From positions 13,001,729 to 13,065,728 of the forward strand of contig CP136068.1 of NCBI GenBank assembly GCA_032622095.1: 64,000 nucleotides of DNA, given 5' to 3'. The stretch comes from Siphonodentalium dalli. Lineage: Eukaryota; Mollusca; Scaphopoda; Gadilida; Siphonodentaliidae. Below the pieces are notes generated by a model. The model ran no database searches and was not told the origin of the DNA. It worked only from the letters and a program-made list of their open reading frames with translations. The position numbers and the translations under genes are program-made. This document shows positions 32,062-43,695 of this stretch, piece by piece. Within the stretch, counting starts at the first letter, position 1. The number at the start of each line of letters is the position of its first letter.

Positions 32062-32940
32062 GTTAGTACTAGTATAATAAGTGGATTTGGATTGATTATT
32101 GGTTCTTCATCCATACAATAATAGTTAAAAAAACATTGATATGCACATTTAAAAAGTCAATACAACATACTGTAACATTGTGAAAATGACCAGAAAGGTA
32201 TAAATTGCATAAACATAACTCGCATTTATATTGGATATATATTGATTTCTTATTTTATTTTGTTTTGTTTTTTGTGGGTTTTTTTTTCGCGGAGCGATAT
32301 ACATGTATGTCCATGCAAATAGCATACAGAAAATGATGCTGAATTAAAACAATGTCTGTTCTTGTCATGTGACCCAAATCAATGAGGATTTTAAATATAT
32401 ATTTCGATGCGGGTTTGACACACACACGCGACTCCAGGGGTATATAATTTGTGTATTATGACAGAGGGGCATATGTAAAAGCAAGAATTTGTAAAGTGCA
32501 CTTGTACATATTCAGTGTATCTTGCTTCAAGTATTTTTTTCAAACAGGAAGGCTTATAGAGTGTCACTGTCTACTAAATAAAAGGCATTCAACAAACCCA
32601 CTATGGTATATACGTTTACAAATGCCCGCATCTTAAACATATATTATAAACACAGCTTCTCTCAACTGCTATCGAAAATCACAGGTATCTTGTGCGTTGA
32701 GTTATAATAAATCCGCTGGTAAATATGAGCCGTAATATTTTGTTATAAGGTGAGATTCTAATATCCTCGTTTAAATTTTAATTTACATTAAATATTACCA
32801 TATAATTTCACATAGATATTAATACAATTACAATTGTTTTTAATTTCCTTCATTGTACAAAGGCATATTTATGATATTATCTCAAATAAAGAATTTAGCT
32901 ATTGCACTGAATATCGTTGAACTTCCATGACTGCATACAT
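32062..32940. repeat. Tandem duplication, copy 2, right part
   Basis: Resumes at CATGTTAGTA and follows copy 1 (27050-27845) with scattered differences, including an extra ~45-bp T-rich segment near 32265-32310. Confidence 0.8.
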
Positions 32941-33526
32941 TTGTTCAAGGTTCACCAATATTTATACAGTGAACGTTTGATGTCATCCAATGTTATTGCC
33001 ATTTTACTTGTATTTTACTTTGGAGCCTGTACTGGTGTCATGGGGGATTAAATATTAGTTTTCTTTATTGTTTGTAAAATATCAGATTGTATATAATTTA
33101 GTATTTTATATTCCCCCGCACATGCTTTATAGTTGACAGTAATAAATCTTTTAATAAATGACAGTTGGTGAAAGGGATAGGTCAGTAAAAATTCCCACAA
33201 CATCAAATCCAGACAGCCAGATAGATTTGTCATCAAATCATTTTATAATTCTATAAATGCGCAAAAATAGGATACACCATGCGTTATCCCTTGTTTGATT
33301 TAGTATTGTTTTGTAGTGGCGGTGACCATGAGTGACTCGTTGTTATGGCTATCAACATAACGGTGTATATATGGACACAGGTCGTGACCAGTGGGTCTAT
33401 GTTGCAGGAGTGTCCGACTAAGCCATATATAGTCAAAAATAATATCATATTCATAACATCATATCCATCACTCCTGTTCACGACTCCATTATCAGCTGAA
33501 TGGCAGGGGATACTCTGAACAAATTA
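32941..33526. other. No gene recognised
   Basis: AT-rich sequence between the duplication and the piggyBac-type MITE. Confidence 0.5.
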
Positions 33527-33927
33527 TTAACCCTTTACCCAACAGAACGGCCCTGTGCCAATGCATTCTCTTATATATGCGAGTCGACCATAGGTCGCCT
33601 CGCATATATAAGAGAATGCATTGGCTTAACACATTAAAAATTATAAAATTGTTAAAGAATGTAAGAAAAAATGGTAAAAAGTGTTAAAAAACAGATTTTT
33701 TTTAGGCCAATGCATTCTCTTATATATGCGAGGCGACCTATGGTCGACTCGCATATATAAGAGAATGCATTGGCACAGGGCATAACTGTAACTATCACAA
33801 TGTGGTCAAGGAGCCGGTTCCAATGATATCCATATTTGTATGGTTCTATTGAGACAGACCGAAGATATTTTAGGCTGTTGAAGCTTTATTTGGCCGGTTG
33901 TGGCCGGTTTGTTGGGTAAAGGGTTAA
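33527..33927. mobile_element. piggyBac-type MITE with nested palindromes
   Basis: TTAA (33527-33530) then CCCTTTACCCAACA; at the other end TGTTGGGTAAAGGG then TTAA (33924-33927). The 14-bp inverted ends and TTAA duplications are diagnostic of piggyBac-type insertion. Inside, two hairpins (33551-33624 and 33713-33780) are each a palindrome of CCAATGCATTCTCTTATATA, then TGCGAG. The two are also inverted relative to one another (GCCCTGTGCCAA at the left edge, TTGGCACAGGGC at the right). No coding capacity. Confidence 0.85.
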
Positions 33928-36731
33928 AGTGTGCCCCGATCCCATGCGTACCAACAATTTTGCATGTGATTATTCTGTATGTACACTTTACGTGTTAGTG
34001 GGTCACAAAACATAGATGATATCTAATGAGTCGCAATTATATACGAATTGTATTAACCGAGTGCTCTAAATTCGATTCGAGCCGAGCTTTAGTGGACGAG
34101 GTTAATAAAGTTAGCATAGAATTGCGACGAATTTGAGATAAATTTTATCGCACAATCTAATTTTAGCATAAAAAACGATCTCAAAACGGCTGGGATTAAA
34201 ACAAAAATAATATTGATTTCCTTATCACCACCAACGAGGAAGTAAAGACACATTCCCAAAGAGGAAGTAAAGACACATTCCCAAAGTGTCTTCATGTTGA
34301 CAAAACCGTTCAACCACCCTTATCACACGTGTTTATCTCACAGCCAACACTAAATACCCCAACGCAAATCGAATATCTAAGCTATATTTTAATTAACATA
34401 ATAATACTTTTCCGACATTGACATCGATAGCATTGCGCAAAGCTGTTACTTCACTGCGCATGATGATAATATACGCGTCTCTTACTACACAATATGAGGC
34501 CGGGTGTATGGGCTAATTATGTGATAAACACATATCTTGAACAAAAGAAAATGCACCCCCCTTGAACCAGACTCAAATCACACAATTGGCTTATCAAGCA
34601 TTCCAACAGTCGGATATTTCCATCTAATGGCTATTATCCACGATTTGAACGAAATTATGAATTATACGAATTTAAGACTAAACAACAAATATTACCCTAA
34701 ATATTTGGAAACGCAAACTATCATAGCAAGCTCAACAAATTTCGGGATTGAAATTACCAACTAATAGTGCGGCAGGTAAGTCGAATTACCAGCTAATAGT
34801 GTGATGGGTAAGTCAAACAGTTGGAAATATGTAGTTTGTGGTTTGACACCAACAAATCCCAATGTTGCAACATCGACATCATAACCACGTTGCAGAAATT
34901 TGCAGTCAAGCGTTGTCGTATTATGCATCAAGCCCTTTTCAATGGGTGTTCAATCATCGCATATCCATCGCGTCATTGACATAAACATTACCTGGAAATA
35001 CAAAGATTCACTGTCAATATTTTAACTGTTAGCACCAATGTGGATATAATATCGATATGCAACTGAAATAGCTCAACGTGTCCTGAATATTTAGCAAATT
35101 TGCATTCCATGTGCGTGTGAGCATTACTGGGAGCTGGTGCAAAATAGTGCATATGTGTTACTTGCTACGCCAAAATTAATAAACTGTTTCAGTAGAAAGT
35201 TACGTTACATTAGATTTGCAGATTATCTGACAATCCCAGACAAATCTGTTAAGAAATTTGGCATGATATTTAATATACAACATATCTAACTTAGATGCAT
35301 CCATATATGATCACTTGTTTTTCTAGATATTTGTTCTCAGATACAATGACACTGCTGCATTATGTTGAAGCAACACAATCATTTACTCAATAGAACTATT
35401 AAAACAAGGCCCTTCCAGTTCTAGTATGACTATTTGTTAAACAAAATGTTCTATGTTGCATCGTACTGTCCATCAGTATTAACCATTTTGACTATAATAT
35501 ACCAGTAGTGTATGTATAATTAGTATAGCTTAATTCAATTTCATTTCCCAGACCAGATTGTCGTTATCGAACATCGGAATAAACATATCAGGGTCGTAGG
35601 GTCATGAACCAATGACATTATCGGCTCGAAAAGGGATATCACGCATGGCAACTTCAGTATCCCGTTTTTTATGTATCCCAAAAGTTACCAATAAGCTATT
35701 AGACCAATCAGATATCCCCACAAAATCACCATTCATCTAGAATATGGTAAACAGCAACGGACATCAAACTGTTTGTTTTTTTGCGTTCATTGTTCACATC
35801 CCATAAAATTGAGCAGGTGATTAATCGAATTTAACAATATCGTTTTGGTTCATCGTTGTATATATGCGAAGACACAATTCATAATCACTTCGATGTGATA
35901 GAGCCATTTCCGATCAAATGACGACGTAGAGTAGGTTCCCGGCCTTTTGAACACACACTAAATTATCACCAGTAGATTTGCAGTAGGTATGTGCAGCCTC
36001 GAGGTTACTACTGTCCAGCACGACGCCGTTGAGTCCGGAGTTTTGATATGTGCAATGCTTCAGCGATGTGGGATAGCCTGAGAATCGATATTTTAATTTT
36101 GTGTAGCATTGGCCTGAATTGATTTATTCTAATATGTCCAGATATGACCTTAGCTGTTGAAAGTGACATTTGACACTAATTGAACCTGCTTACAGTTAGT
36201 TACCGGTGGGGCCTGATTTGACAATTTTATGAAGAAGCGAGAATGTTAAATAATGATAAGAGCACACAAGCCGGTTATATATCAAAACGCTCTGCATCCC
36301 ACATAGTTCCATTTACCTAGGTCAGAACATCCATGCTGATTCACAGTCCTCAGGAATAGTTCCTGAAAGTCTGCTGGTGGGGTTGTTCAGCACGTACATG
36401 TACATGAGAACAAGAAAACTGGCACTGTGTCAGTGAATATGTTTTGATACAATATGTGCCTCAGACATGCAGGTAGAATATGCTGTGTGAGTCATTTCAG
36501 ACATCTAACTAGTTGATGAAATAAACTTGTTTTCATTTCAAGGTCAAATCATCGACATGTTTCAAATCAGTATATTTTTTTCACATGGTCATACTGTATC
36601 TGCATGTCTGGGACGCATTTTGAACCAAAAATATTCACTGATACAGTGCCAGTTAGGTTGTTCTCATGTACGTGCCATGATCCCACTAACAGACTTACAG
36701 GAGGTATTCTTCTGAATATTTAGCTCACATG
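33928..36731. other. No gene recognised; small repeats
   Basis: 34010-34165 is a second, slightly longer copy of the dispersed repeat at 5340-5455 (core ATTCGATTCGAGCCGAGC). GGAAGTAAAGACACATTCCC occurs twice in tandem at 34239-34288. AATTACCAACTAATAGTG and AATTACCAGCTAATAGTG lie 35 bp apart near 34755. The rest is AT-rich with short ORFs without motifs. Confidence 0.5.
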
Positions 36732-38178
36732 GGTTACGTAGCGATTCTCCGAAGACCCATAACTCCGAAGGTCCGATTCTCCGAAGGTCCGATTCTCCGA
36801 CGCCCCGATTCTCCGAAAGCCCACAACTCCGAAGTCCCGATTCTCCGAAATCCCATAACTCCTAAGACCCATAACTCCGAAAACCCATAACTCGAAGGCC
36901 TATAACTCCGAATGCCCATAACTCCGAAGGTCTATAACTCAGAAGGGCCGATTCTCCGAAGGTCCGATTCTCCGAAGATCATGTTTTATCGCTTATTAAA
37001 TAGTGTACAGTCCAGTGACGGAGTCAATGGGGCCCTAGGGAAGACCGCCCCCCCAAAAAACGTGTCAAATGTCATGTAAACGTCCGGAAATCCCTCGCGT
37101 ATGGTTATATTTTGTATGGAACATGTACATGTAGATAATATATCCCCCCTGGAATCAGGAATCCAGCTTCAAATTTACCATGGAATCCGACCTCCAGCTT
37201 CAAATTGACACTGGAATCCGGCGTCCAGTTTAAAATTAACCCTGGAATCCGGCGTCCAGCTTCAATTTGACGTCTGGAATCCGGCGTACGGTCCAAAATG
37301 GGTGGAATCCGGCGTACGAAAATGGGGGAAGGGGCCCTCATATATTGGAAACGTTAACTATGTATTATAATAAGGTGATATCTACACCACCAGTAGTGTG
37401 CGACAAGCCTTAATTTTCCACAGAATGCTTAAATTTATGTAAGAAATACAATTATTTTTCCACAATGTACGTCTTAATACAATTAATATGATTAAACTGT
37501 GCACATCCGACTGCATTGGGGTGATTTGATGCAATCAAGTTCATTTTATATATGAAAAAAGGACAAGTTCTTCCCCGTTCACCCATGTACATTTTACTCT
37601 GGCATCTCATGGGCCAATGTAACTTTATAGCATCTGGTGTATCATCAGTGGCGGGCCAGAATTCCCATTTAGGTGGGGGCAGTAGGAAAAGTTTGAATAT
37701 GTTGATGCCCCATGAACGATTTCCGGACGTTTACATGACATTGGACATGTTTTGGTAGGGGCCCATATTGTCTGAAATAGCAAGTAGAGGTTTAATGGGG
37801 GCAGTAGGAATTTTGGGACCCATTGGCTTCGCCACTGGACTGTACACTATTTAGTAAACGATAATACCCCGATAAAACAAAATCTTCGGAGAATCGGACC
37901 TTCGAAGAATCGGATCTTCGGAGTTATGGGCCGTCGGAGAATCGGGCCTTCGGAGTTATAGGTCTTCGGAGAATCGGCCCTTCGGAGTTATAGGTCTTCG
38001 GAGTTATAGGTCTTCGGAGAATCGGCCCTTCAGAGTTATGGGCTTTCTGAGAATCGGATCTTCGGAGTTATTGGCCGTCGGAGAATCGGGTCTTCAGAGT
38101 TGTGGGCCGTCGGAGAATCGGGTCTTCGGAGTTGTGGGCCTTCGTAGTAATAGGTCTTCGGAGAATCGGTCTGACACC
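36732..38178. mobile_element. Foldback-like element with minisatellite arms
   Basis: CTCACATG flanks both sides (36724-36731, 38179-38186), an 8-bp duplication of the hAT type. The arms are arrays of ~15-bp alternating units CCGATTCTCCGAAG and CCATAACTCCGAAG (36741-36981) and their inverted counterparts (37884-38170). The inversion continues inward: AGTGTACAGTCCAGTG (37011) against CACTGGACTGTACACT (37838), and GTCATGTAAACGTCCGGAAA against TTTCCGGACGTTTACATGAC. The centre (37130-37330) is a ~30-bp tandem repeat with GGAATCCGGCGTCCAG. No transposase is present. Confidence 0.8.
37135..37325. repeat. ~30-bp tandem repeat inside the foldback element
   Basis: About six copies with core TGGAATCCGGCGTCCAGCTT, the last ones changed to GGCGTACG. 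It is on one side of the centre only. Confidence 0.75.
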
Positions 38179-38451
38179 CTCACATGTCTGTCATAGCCAC
38201 AACCATTGGGAGCTATATGAAATGCAGTTCATGTTGATAGTTAACTTTACTATGTAGTATGTACTTCACTTGCTGACAATTATTCTGACTGGGATAAAAA
38301 TTACAAAAACTGTAAGATTCACAAGACCTCATCAGACCTTGACCTTAAATATATGTACATGTATACAAAGCTCCAAAGAGATGACAATTATTATCTTCTA
38401 CACCAAATTTTGGCCTGATGTCATAGTATTCTGGGTGTCTGTATTATATCA

Positions 38452-38532
38452 TATAAATTATGTCAATTCTACTTTAATAGTGATCACATAATTTATATGA
38501 TCACTATTAAAGTGTAATTGACATAATTTGTA
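38452..38532. repeat. Near-perfect 80-bp hairpin
   Basis: ATTATGTCAATTCTACTTTA and the following AATAGTGATCA mirror TGATCACTATT and AAAGTGTAATTGACATAAT with a short loop. Possibly a tiny MITE. Confidence 0.75.
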
Positions 38533-39961
38533 TGAATTACTAGTGGTTCAGATTTATTTGTCATTTTGTTTAATATTATTTTTGTTTTAATGTACAATGT
38601 ATGTATAATTTACATTAGCCCTTTTAATTGATGTGGGCATTACACTTTTCAATTGAGATGGCAAGACAAATTCACCATCAGTGAGTTTGGAAATTGAATA
38701 TATATTTGCTATCTTCTATATTTATGTGCTGTGAAAATGCATACTTTGTTCAAATCATAATGATAAATTAGTTACAATGCAGTAAAGTTTTATCACATGT
38801 CAGAACAAAATTGAGTTGTTTTAAAAGTTAGTGGAAAACTGACACCTAGCTGCAGATTGGCTTTATGGTTTCAATATGTCTAAATAATGATTCTGAGTAT
38901 AAGAAGCATGTTTTTGTCACTTTTGCTATTTGTTTCATATTGTAATGACTGTTAATTTTATTTTACTCTGTTTTCTGGGAATAAAATTATGTTGAATCAA
39001 TTTTCGTCATTCAATCTAACTCTATGAGGTGGGCTTATTGGCACCTTAAATGTGGTCAACTTGACAGAGTTCCAGGTGTCATCAAATTGTGAATATCGGG
39101 CTGACTATTGATAATTTTTCGATAACATAAAATAACACAAATATGAAAATATGACATGACATTTTTAGTAAAATTATATGGTGCTATATATTTAATGGCT
39201 ATAATGTACATGTGGGACCTCAAGCTGATGTTTATGACCACTGTTAGAGTTGGAAACTGCTACCATTTGGCTTAGCACTGCAATTTTGGACATTTCAGTG
39301 CCCCTTGTGTGTACTACAGTACATATATTGAAAATGTTCTGTCTGATGATATGTTACACAACATGATTTCACTTGTTGTTGTAACTGTTGTGTTCAATGT
39401 GTTGTCCAAACAATTTCAGTCATGTTTCACAATCCTGGGTCACTTTTGGAGAACACTCCTTAATTCATTTGTAGTAATCGATATAAACCATTGCATGTTG
39501 TAAATTTTTTACTGACTATTTGTAGATATCCTCAAAAATTGGTTAACTATGTTGATAGGTGTTTTATTTATTTTTTCCCACCTTATTGAAACTGTTACGT
39601 TGGCCATCTTAAGTTGGAAGGGACACTTTTAACTCAACCTATTGTTACAAAATATTGTGATATATCACTGGGGATGAAATTACTCATATTCTGGTAGACC
39701 TCAATTGCTTCACTTCTATCAGCCAACTGCAGACACTGAAATGCCAAAACATTTTAACCTGTTTGATCCCAGGTAGTCACATTGTCTAGACGAAGGGTAC
39801 AATTTCAGCACGAATATAAGTGTCCCCAGGCCCCAGCATCCATCTTTATGCCCATCAATCAAACTTCGTTGTCTGAATGGTATATTTATCAATGGCATCA
39901 AATGTTGGTATGTGGTATAATTACAGGTAAACACATATCACATTTGGTCCGGCCCAACAAC
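38533..39961. other. No gene recognised
   Basis: AT-rich sequence. Short ORFs at 39309 and 39782 lack motifs. Confidence 0.5.
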
Positions 39962-39963
39962 TA

Positions 39964-40104
39964 CAGTAATGCTCTATTAATCAACCCCTTAACCACAGCG
40001 AGAGCTTTCCAATGAATGGCAACAAGCCATATTTCCGACTAAATCCTGAAAAGTTACCCATAATTCTGCTGTGGTGAAGGGGTCGATTAATTAGAGCATT
40101 ACTG
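39964..40104. mobile_element. Mariner-type MITE (141 bp)
   Basis: CAGTAATGCTCTATTAATCA with CCCCTTAACCACAGC at the left is mirrored by GCTGTGGTGAAGGGG and TCGATTAATTAGAGCATTAC at the right. TA lies on both sides (39962-39963, 40105-40106), the Tc1/mariner target duplication. Confidence 0.8.
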
Positions 40105-40444
40105 TATTATTGACCGATGTATGTACATTTTCAACTTATTTGAAGAATATGTAGTTTTTTGGGGGGTTATCCGATTGACAAGTGTAGTATTTATTAATCA
40201 ATCACCTCCAAACTTGTTAGGTATCGTAATAAAAAGAGGACGTGACTAAAATTAGAAATTGGTTCCATTCAGACAATATTCAACTGAGTTATTGCCCTTT
40301 TTCAATATGGAATATTTTGTTTCTGAGTTGTTCAGATGATAATTTGAGTTCTATACAATGCACTGATTAAGTTCGAACTTGGGTCCGGCAATGTTCGAAT
40401 TTCTGAAACTTCGCATAGGGTCATGGTAAGTATTAGTTTCCGAC

Positions 40445-40572
40445 CGAGGTATGGGTCATGTATGGCGGCGAGAGACCTGTTGAAAAGCGATGGTACAACC
40501 GAGTCCCCCATAGGGAGATGAGGTTCCTCGCGAGAGACAGTTCTTCTCGCCGCCATACATGACCCACACCGA
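40445..40572. mobile_element. Short inverted-repeat element (~125 bp)
   Basis: GGGTCATGTATGGCGGCGAG (40453-40472) is perfectly mirrored by CTCGCCGCCATACATGACCC (40546-40565). Confidence 0.7.
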
Positions 40573-40856
40573 AGTCGATAACGAACTTACAGACATTCTT
40601 TTCACATGTACACCACTTTAAAAGCTACATTAAATTGAATTTGAATATTCGAATGGACCCATCCGACAACCTATCTGATTTGCGATTCAGTCAGCTAGAT
40701 AACAGCGATGATCATTTCCGTTTAATTCAGAATTGACGTTACAATGAAATTCTGGTGGAATTTTACGGATATATGATGTAATGCATTCGCATGCACTTTT
40801 GGTGCCATGTTGACACAATTTGTATCCAAAAAGTATTGATTCATCCCTTCAGATAC

Positions 40857-41588
40857 TTCACATTTATTATTTATTTGCGCTTAATTAAGCGCAAATATGT
40901 TTCTCAATTTATTTGCGCTTAAGCGCAAATACTTACCACTCCCTTCATTCTCTCTGATTGTGAATGATTGAGTCCATCTCATAGTATATTATTATGGGCC
41001 CATAGTAATAGCCCCATACAGGCTCGAAAGTTGAAAAAAAAACATATTTCCATATGCATATCAGCATCTCTGTCCCTGGTGTCCGAATAATTGGTACCTC
41101 ATTCCCAGAGCTCTAGTATATTTTATTAAAGAGACGTCTCCTGTACATATATATACCATTTCCATGGCCATAAAAAGGGAATTAGGGGGTTACTTCCCTT
41201 ATATGGTGTACTTATTGACTTGAAATAGGGGGAAAACCCCTATTTTCATATTATCAGCATCCCTGTCTCCATCAATTTATGTCTCCATCCCAGAGATCTA
41301 GTATATTTTATAAAAGAGACATACCCTGCACAAATCTACCATTTCCATGGTCATAAAAGGAATCTAGGGGTTACTGGGGGATTGCTTCCCTCATATGGTG
41401 GGCCTATATAGACTTGAGTGATGTGTTCAGGGGGATCAATGAATATTAATTTGTATTTGCGCTTAAGGTAAATGATTTGCGCTTAAGCGCAAATGATTTA
41501 TGCTTAAGCGTAAATATTTGCGCTTAAGCGAAAATGATAGAGGTTATTTGCGCTTAAGCAAAGCGTAAATGAATAATAAATGTGAAAA
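40857..41588. mobile_element. Inverted-repeat element with CTTAAG palindromes
   Basis: The left end TTCACATTTATTATTTATTT is mirrored by AATGAATAATAAATGTGAA at the right. Next to each end are clusters of ATTTGCGCTTAAGCGCAAAT palindromes (40877-40930; 41453-41570), whose copies vary by single bases. The middle holds a direct duplication of about 190 bp (41040-41220 and 41225-41410, both with AGTATATTTTA..AAAGAGAC and ACCATTTCCATGG). Confidence 0.7.
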
Positions 41589-42684
41589 GGGCCTCCCATA
41601 GGCGGCATTACATATGATTAACTCTGCGCGCCACATTGTTGATGTGTTCATGGGTGTAAACAATAACCCGACTCTGTTATTGTTTAAATCCATGAAACAC
41701 ATGAAACATTGTCTATCGCCGAGTTGATCCGGTGGTGGGGACCCGAGTCAAACAATATGGGAGGTGTGTAATAAATGGAATAAATGGAACCATCTTTGTG
41801 AGTACGTCCGTAATGTGACCCCATAACGTAACTAGTTTATGAAACAATCTGTGCTTGTGTGTTTCATTGTGGGGACATCATGCAAATGTCCTTACAATGT
41901 ATGGAGTTCCAGATGTTGTGCATAATAGTGAAGTAATGAATCGAACCAGCCATATGAGGACGTCCTCACAATGTGTCCCCACAACTACGGTCCCTTTGAA
42001 AATATAGTTATAGAGCTAATTATACAATTTAGTACAATACCGAGACACTGTGCATCACTTGTGAATATATCAACCCTGTAGCTCCATGGGAAACATGTGT
42101 CCCCATAACGCTGGTTTCTGGTTGGTTTCTCATGGGGTCCCCGCAACGTAACCTCTACAAACAGGGGTGTGTGTGGGGGTGTGAGGGTGTGTGTATGTGA
42201 GGGTGAGGGTGTGTGTGTGTGTGGGGGTGTGTGTTAGGGTGAGGGTGGGTGTGTGTGGGTGTGTTTGTGTGGGTGTCTGTCTGTAACTCTGTCACGATTT
42301 TCGCGTCTAAAATTATCACCCTCATTTCCGATTGCGCCCAAATCTTTGCCATGTGGCACATCTCAGATTGTATAGAATGACAAAGTATTATGTGTTGTGA
42401 TTGAGAATTTTGTTGATATCTATTTAATTTAAAAGAAATGAAGTATACTGGCTTAATATTCGTTATATTGAGTATAATTTGTTCGTTTTCAATACACTCT
42501 GTCAATCTCTCATTGAACATTTGGACAGATTGTTTTTATTCGGATGTCCACTTGAAACGACTATACATGTATGTCCTCGTACGATTAGTGAGTGGTTCTG
42601 CAATTTGACGATTCACAGCAATGAATTGCCAACTTCGCAGCCACATCAGTATAAGTACCATGTAATTAGCATCGTTCATATAAC
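41589..42684. other. No gene; GT-rich low-complexity tract
   Basis: 42163-42285 is a GTGTGGGTGTGAGGGTG-type microsatellite. The rest is unremarkable. Confidence 0.6.
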
Positions 42685-42803
42685 ACATGAATGTATTTTA
42701 CACCAACCAATGGCTCAAATTAATTCATTAGTTGCATATATTATGCTGAGTATAAAAGGAGATGGTCCCATACTTGGCAGGATTTAGTGCACAGTCCCCC
42801 TTA
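42685..42803. repeat. Half copy of the 46.5-kb MITE
   Basis: TTAGTTGCATATATTATGCT, GAGTATAAAAGGAGATGGTC and the terminal CCCCCTTAAAT align with the right half of the element at 46457-46777. Confidence 0.65.
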
Positions 42804-43329
42804 AATACCATATATCAGTTAATATACTTTGTGCAAATAACTTTGTTGTTTGTGCTTATACTGTCTGGGCCCTTTCGGACTATATCTCCGTCAGTACCAT
42901 GTGCATATTATTATCTAGACCATTTCACTACAGCTATTTGGTGTTATATATTTATGGGAATTATATAATTATCAGAGATCACGTAGGACACCAGAGCTGC
43001 CGCTGATGAGACAGTAGAAAACAGCATCTAAACACCACAGCTTTCGGTGTTAAATACCGCGGGCAAGAATATTAAATGGAATGAACACAAGATAACGTCT
43101 GACATGGATACGATTGGAGTGAAAGTGCCATTAAAATACATTTAAAAAGAAACGTTACTCCGATTATGGGAGCAAATGACACCCAGACATCCACATAATG
43201 TCAGCAACTCTTACTGCAGACCGAACACATTCATGGGATTATATCACAGGACGAGCTACAGAACAACTTAGAGCGATCATTGGCCGCTTGGAGGCCCGTC
43301 ATGCAATGCGTCGTTCAGTTCAGGGTACA
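42804..43329. other. No gene recognised
   Basis: Contains an ORF at 43198-43431 whose second half lies in an inverted repeat; it was not called. Confidence 0.4.
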
Positions 43330-43695
43330 GTATCGCTGAATAGGTCATTGTCGCATGGTTTGGAGCGAAAAGACACCAAGGATCTCAAAGTCACCAAACA
43401 ACGGGAATGTTGTTTAGTCGTCTGCTATTAATATTGGCCCAATTATCAAGGATACGGAACTGCGCTGCCAGTCAGACTCAAAGCCCATTTAAATTTCGTT
43501 GATATTTCACTCCGATCACAAACAAATAATTATAATAGCAGACGACTAAACAAACTTCCCATTGTTTGGTGAAATATGAGATCCTGTGTGTCATTTTGCT
43601 TTTTTTGGAAATCCTGGGTGTCTTTTTGCCAGTTTGAGAGATCCTGGGTGTCTTTTTTCTCCAAATCATGCGACAGTGACCTATTCAGCTACAGT
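43330..43695. repeat. Imperfect inverted repeat, possible MITE
   Basis: Left arm GCTGAATAGGTCATTGTCGC, CAAGGATCTC, then GTTTAGTCGTCTGCTATTA (43336-43430). It is mirrored by TAATAGCAGACGACTAAAC (43533-43551) through GCGACAGTGACCTATTCAGC (43670-43689). The right arm has an extra ~30-bp tandem GATCCTGGGTGTCTTTTT. Confidence 0.7.

Noticed and set aside
36734-36919. ORF with repeated GFRRIGTSELW-type peptides
   Set aside because: Reads the foldback element's minisatellite arm.
43198-43431. 77-codon + ORF with TEQLRAIIGRLEARH
   Set aside because: The first half looks protein-like, but the second half lies in an inverted repeat and no supporting splice partner or family is recognised.
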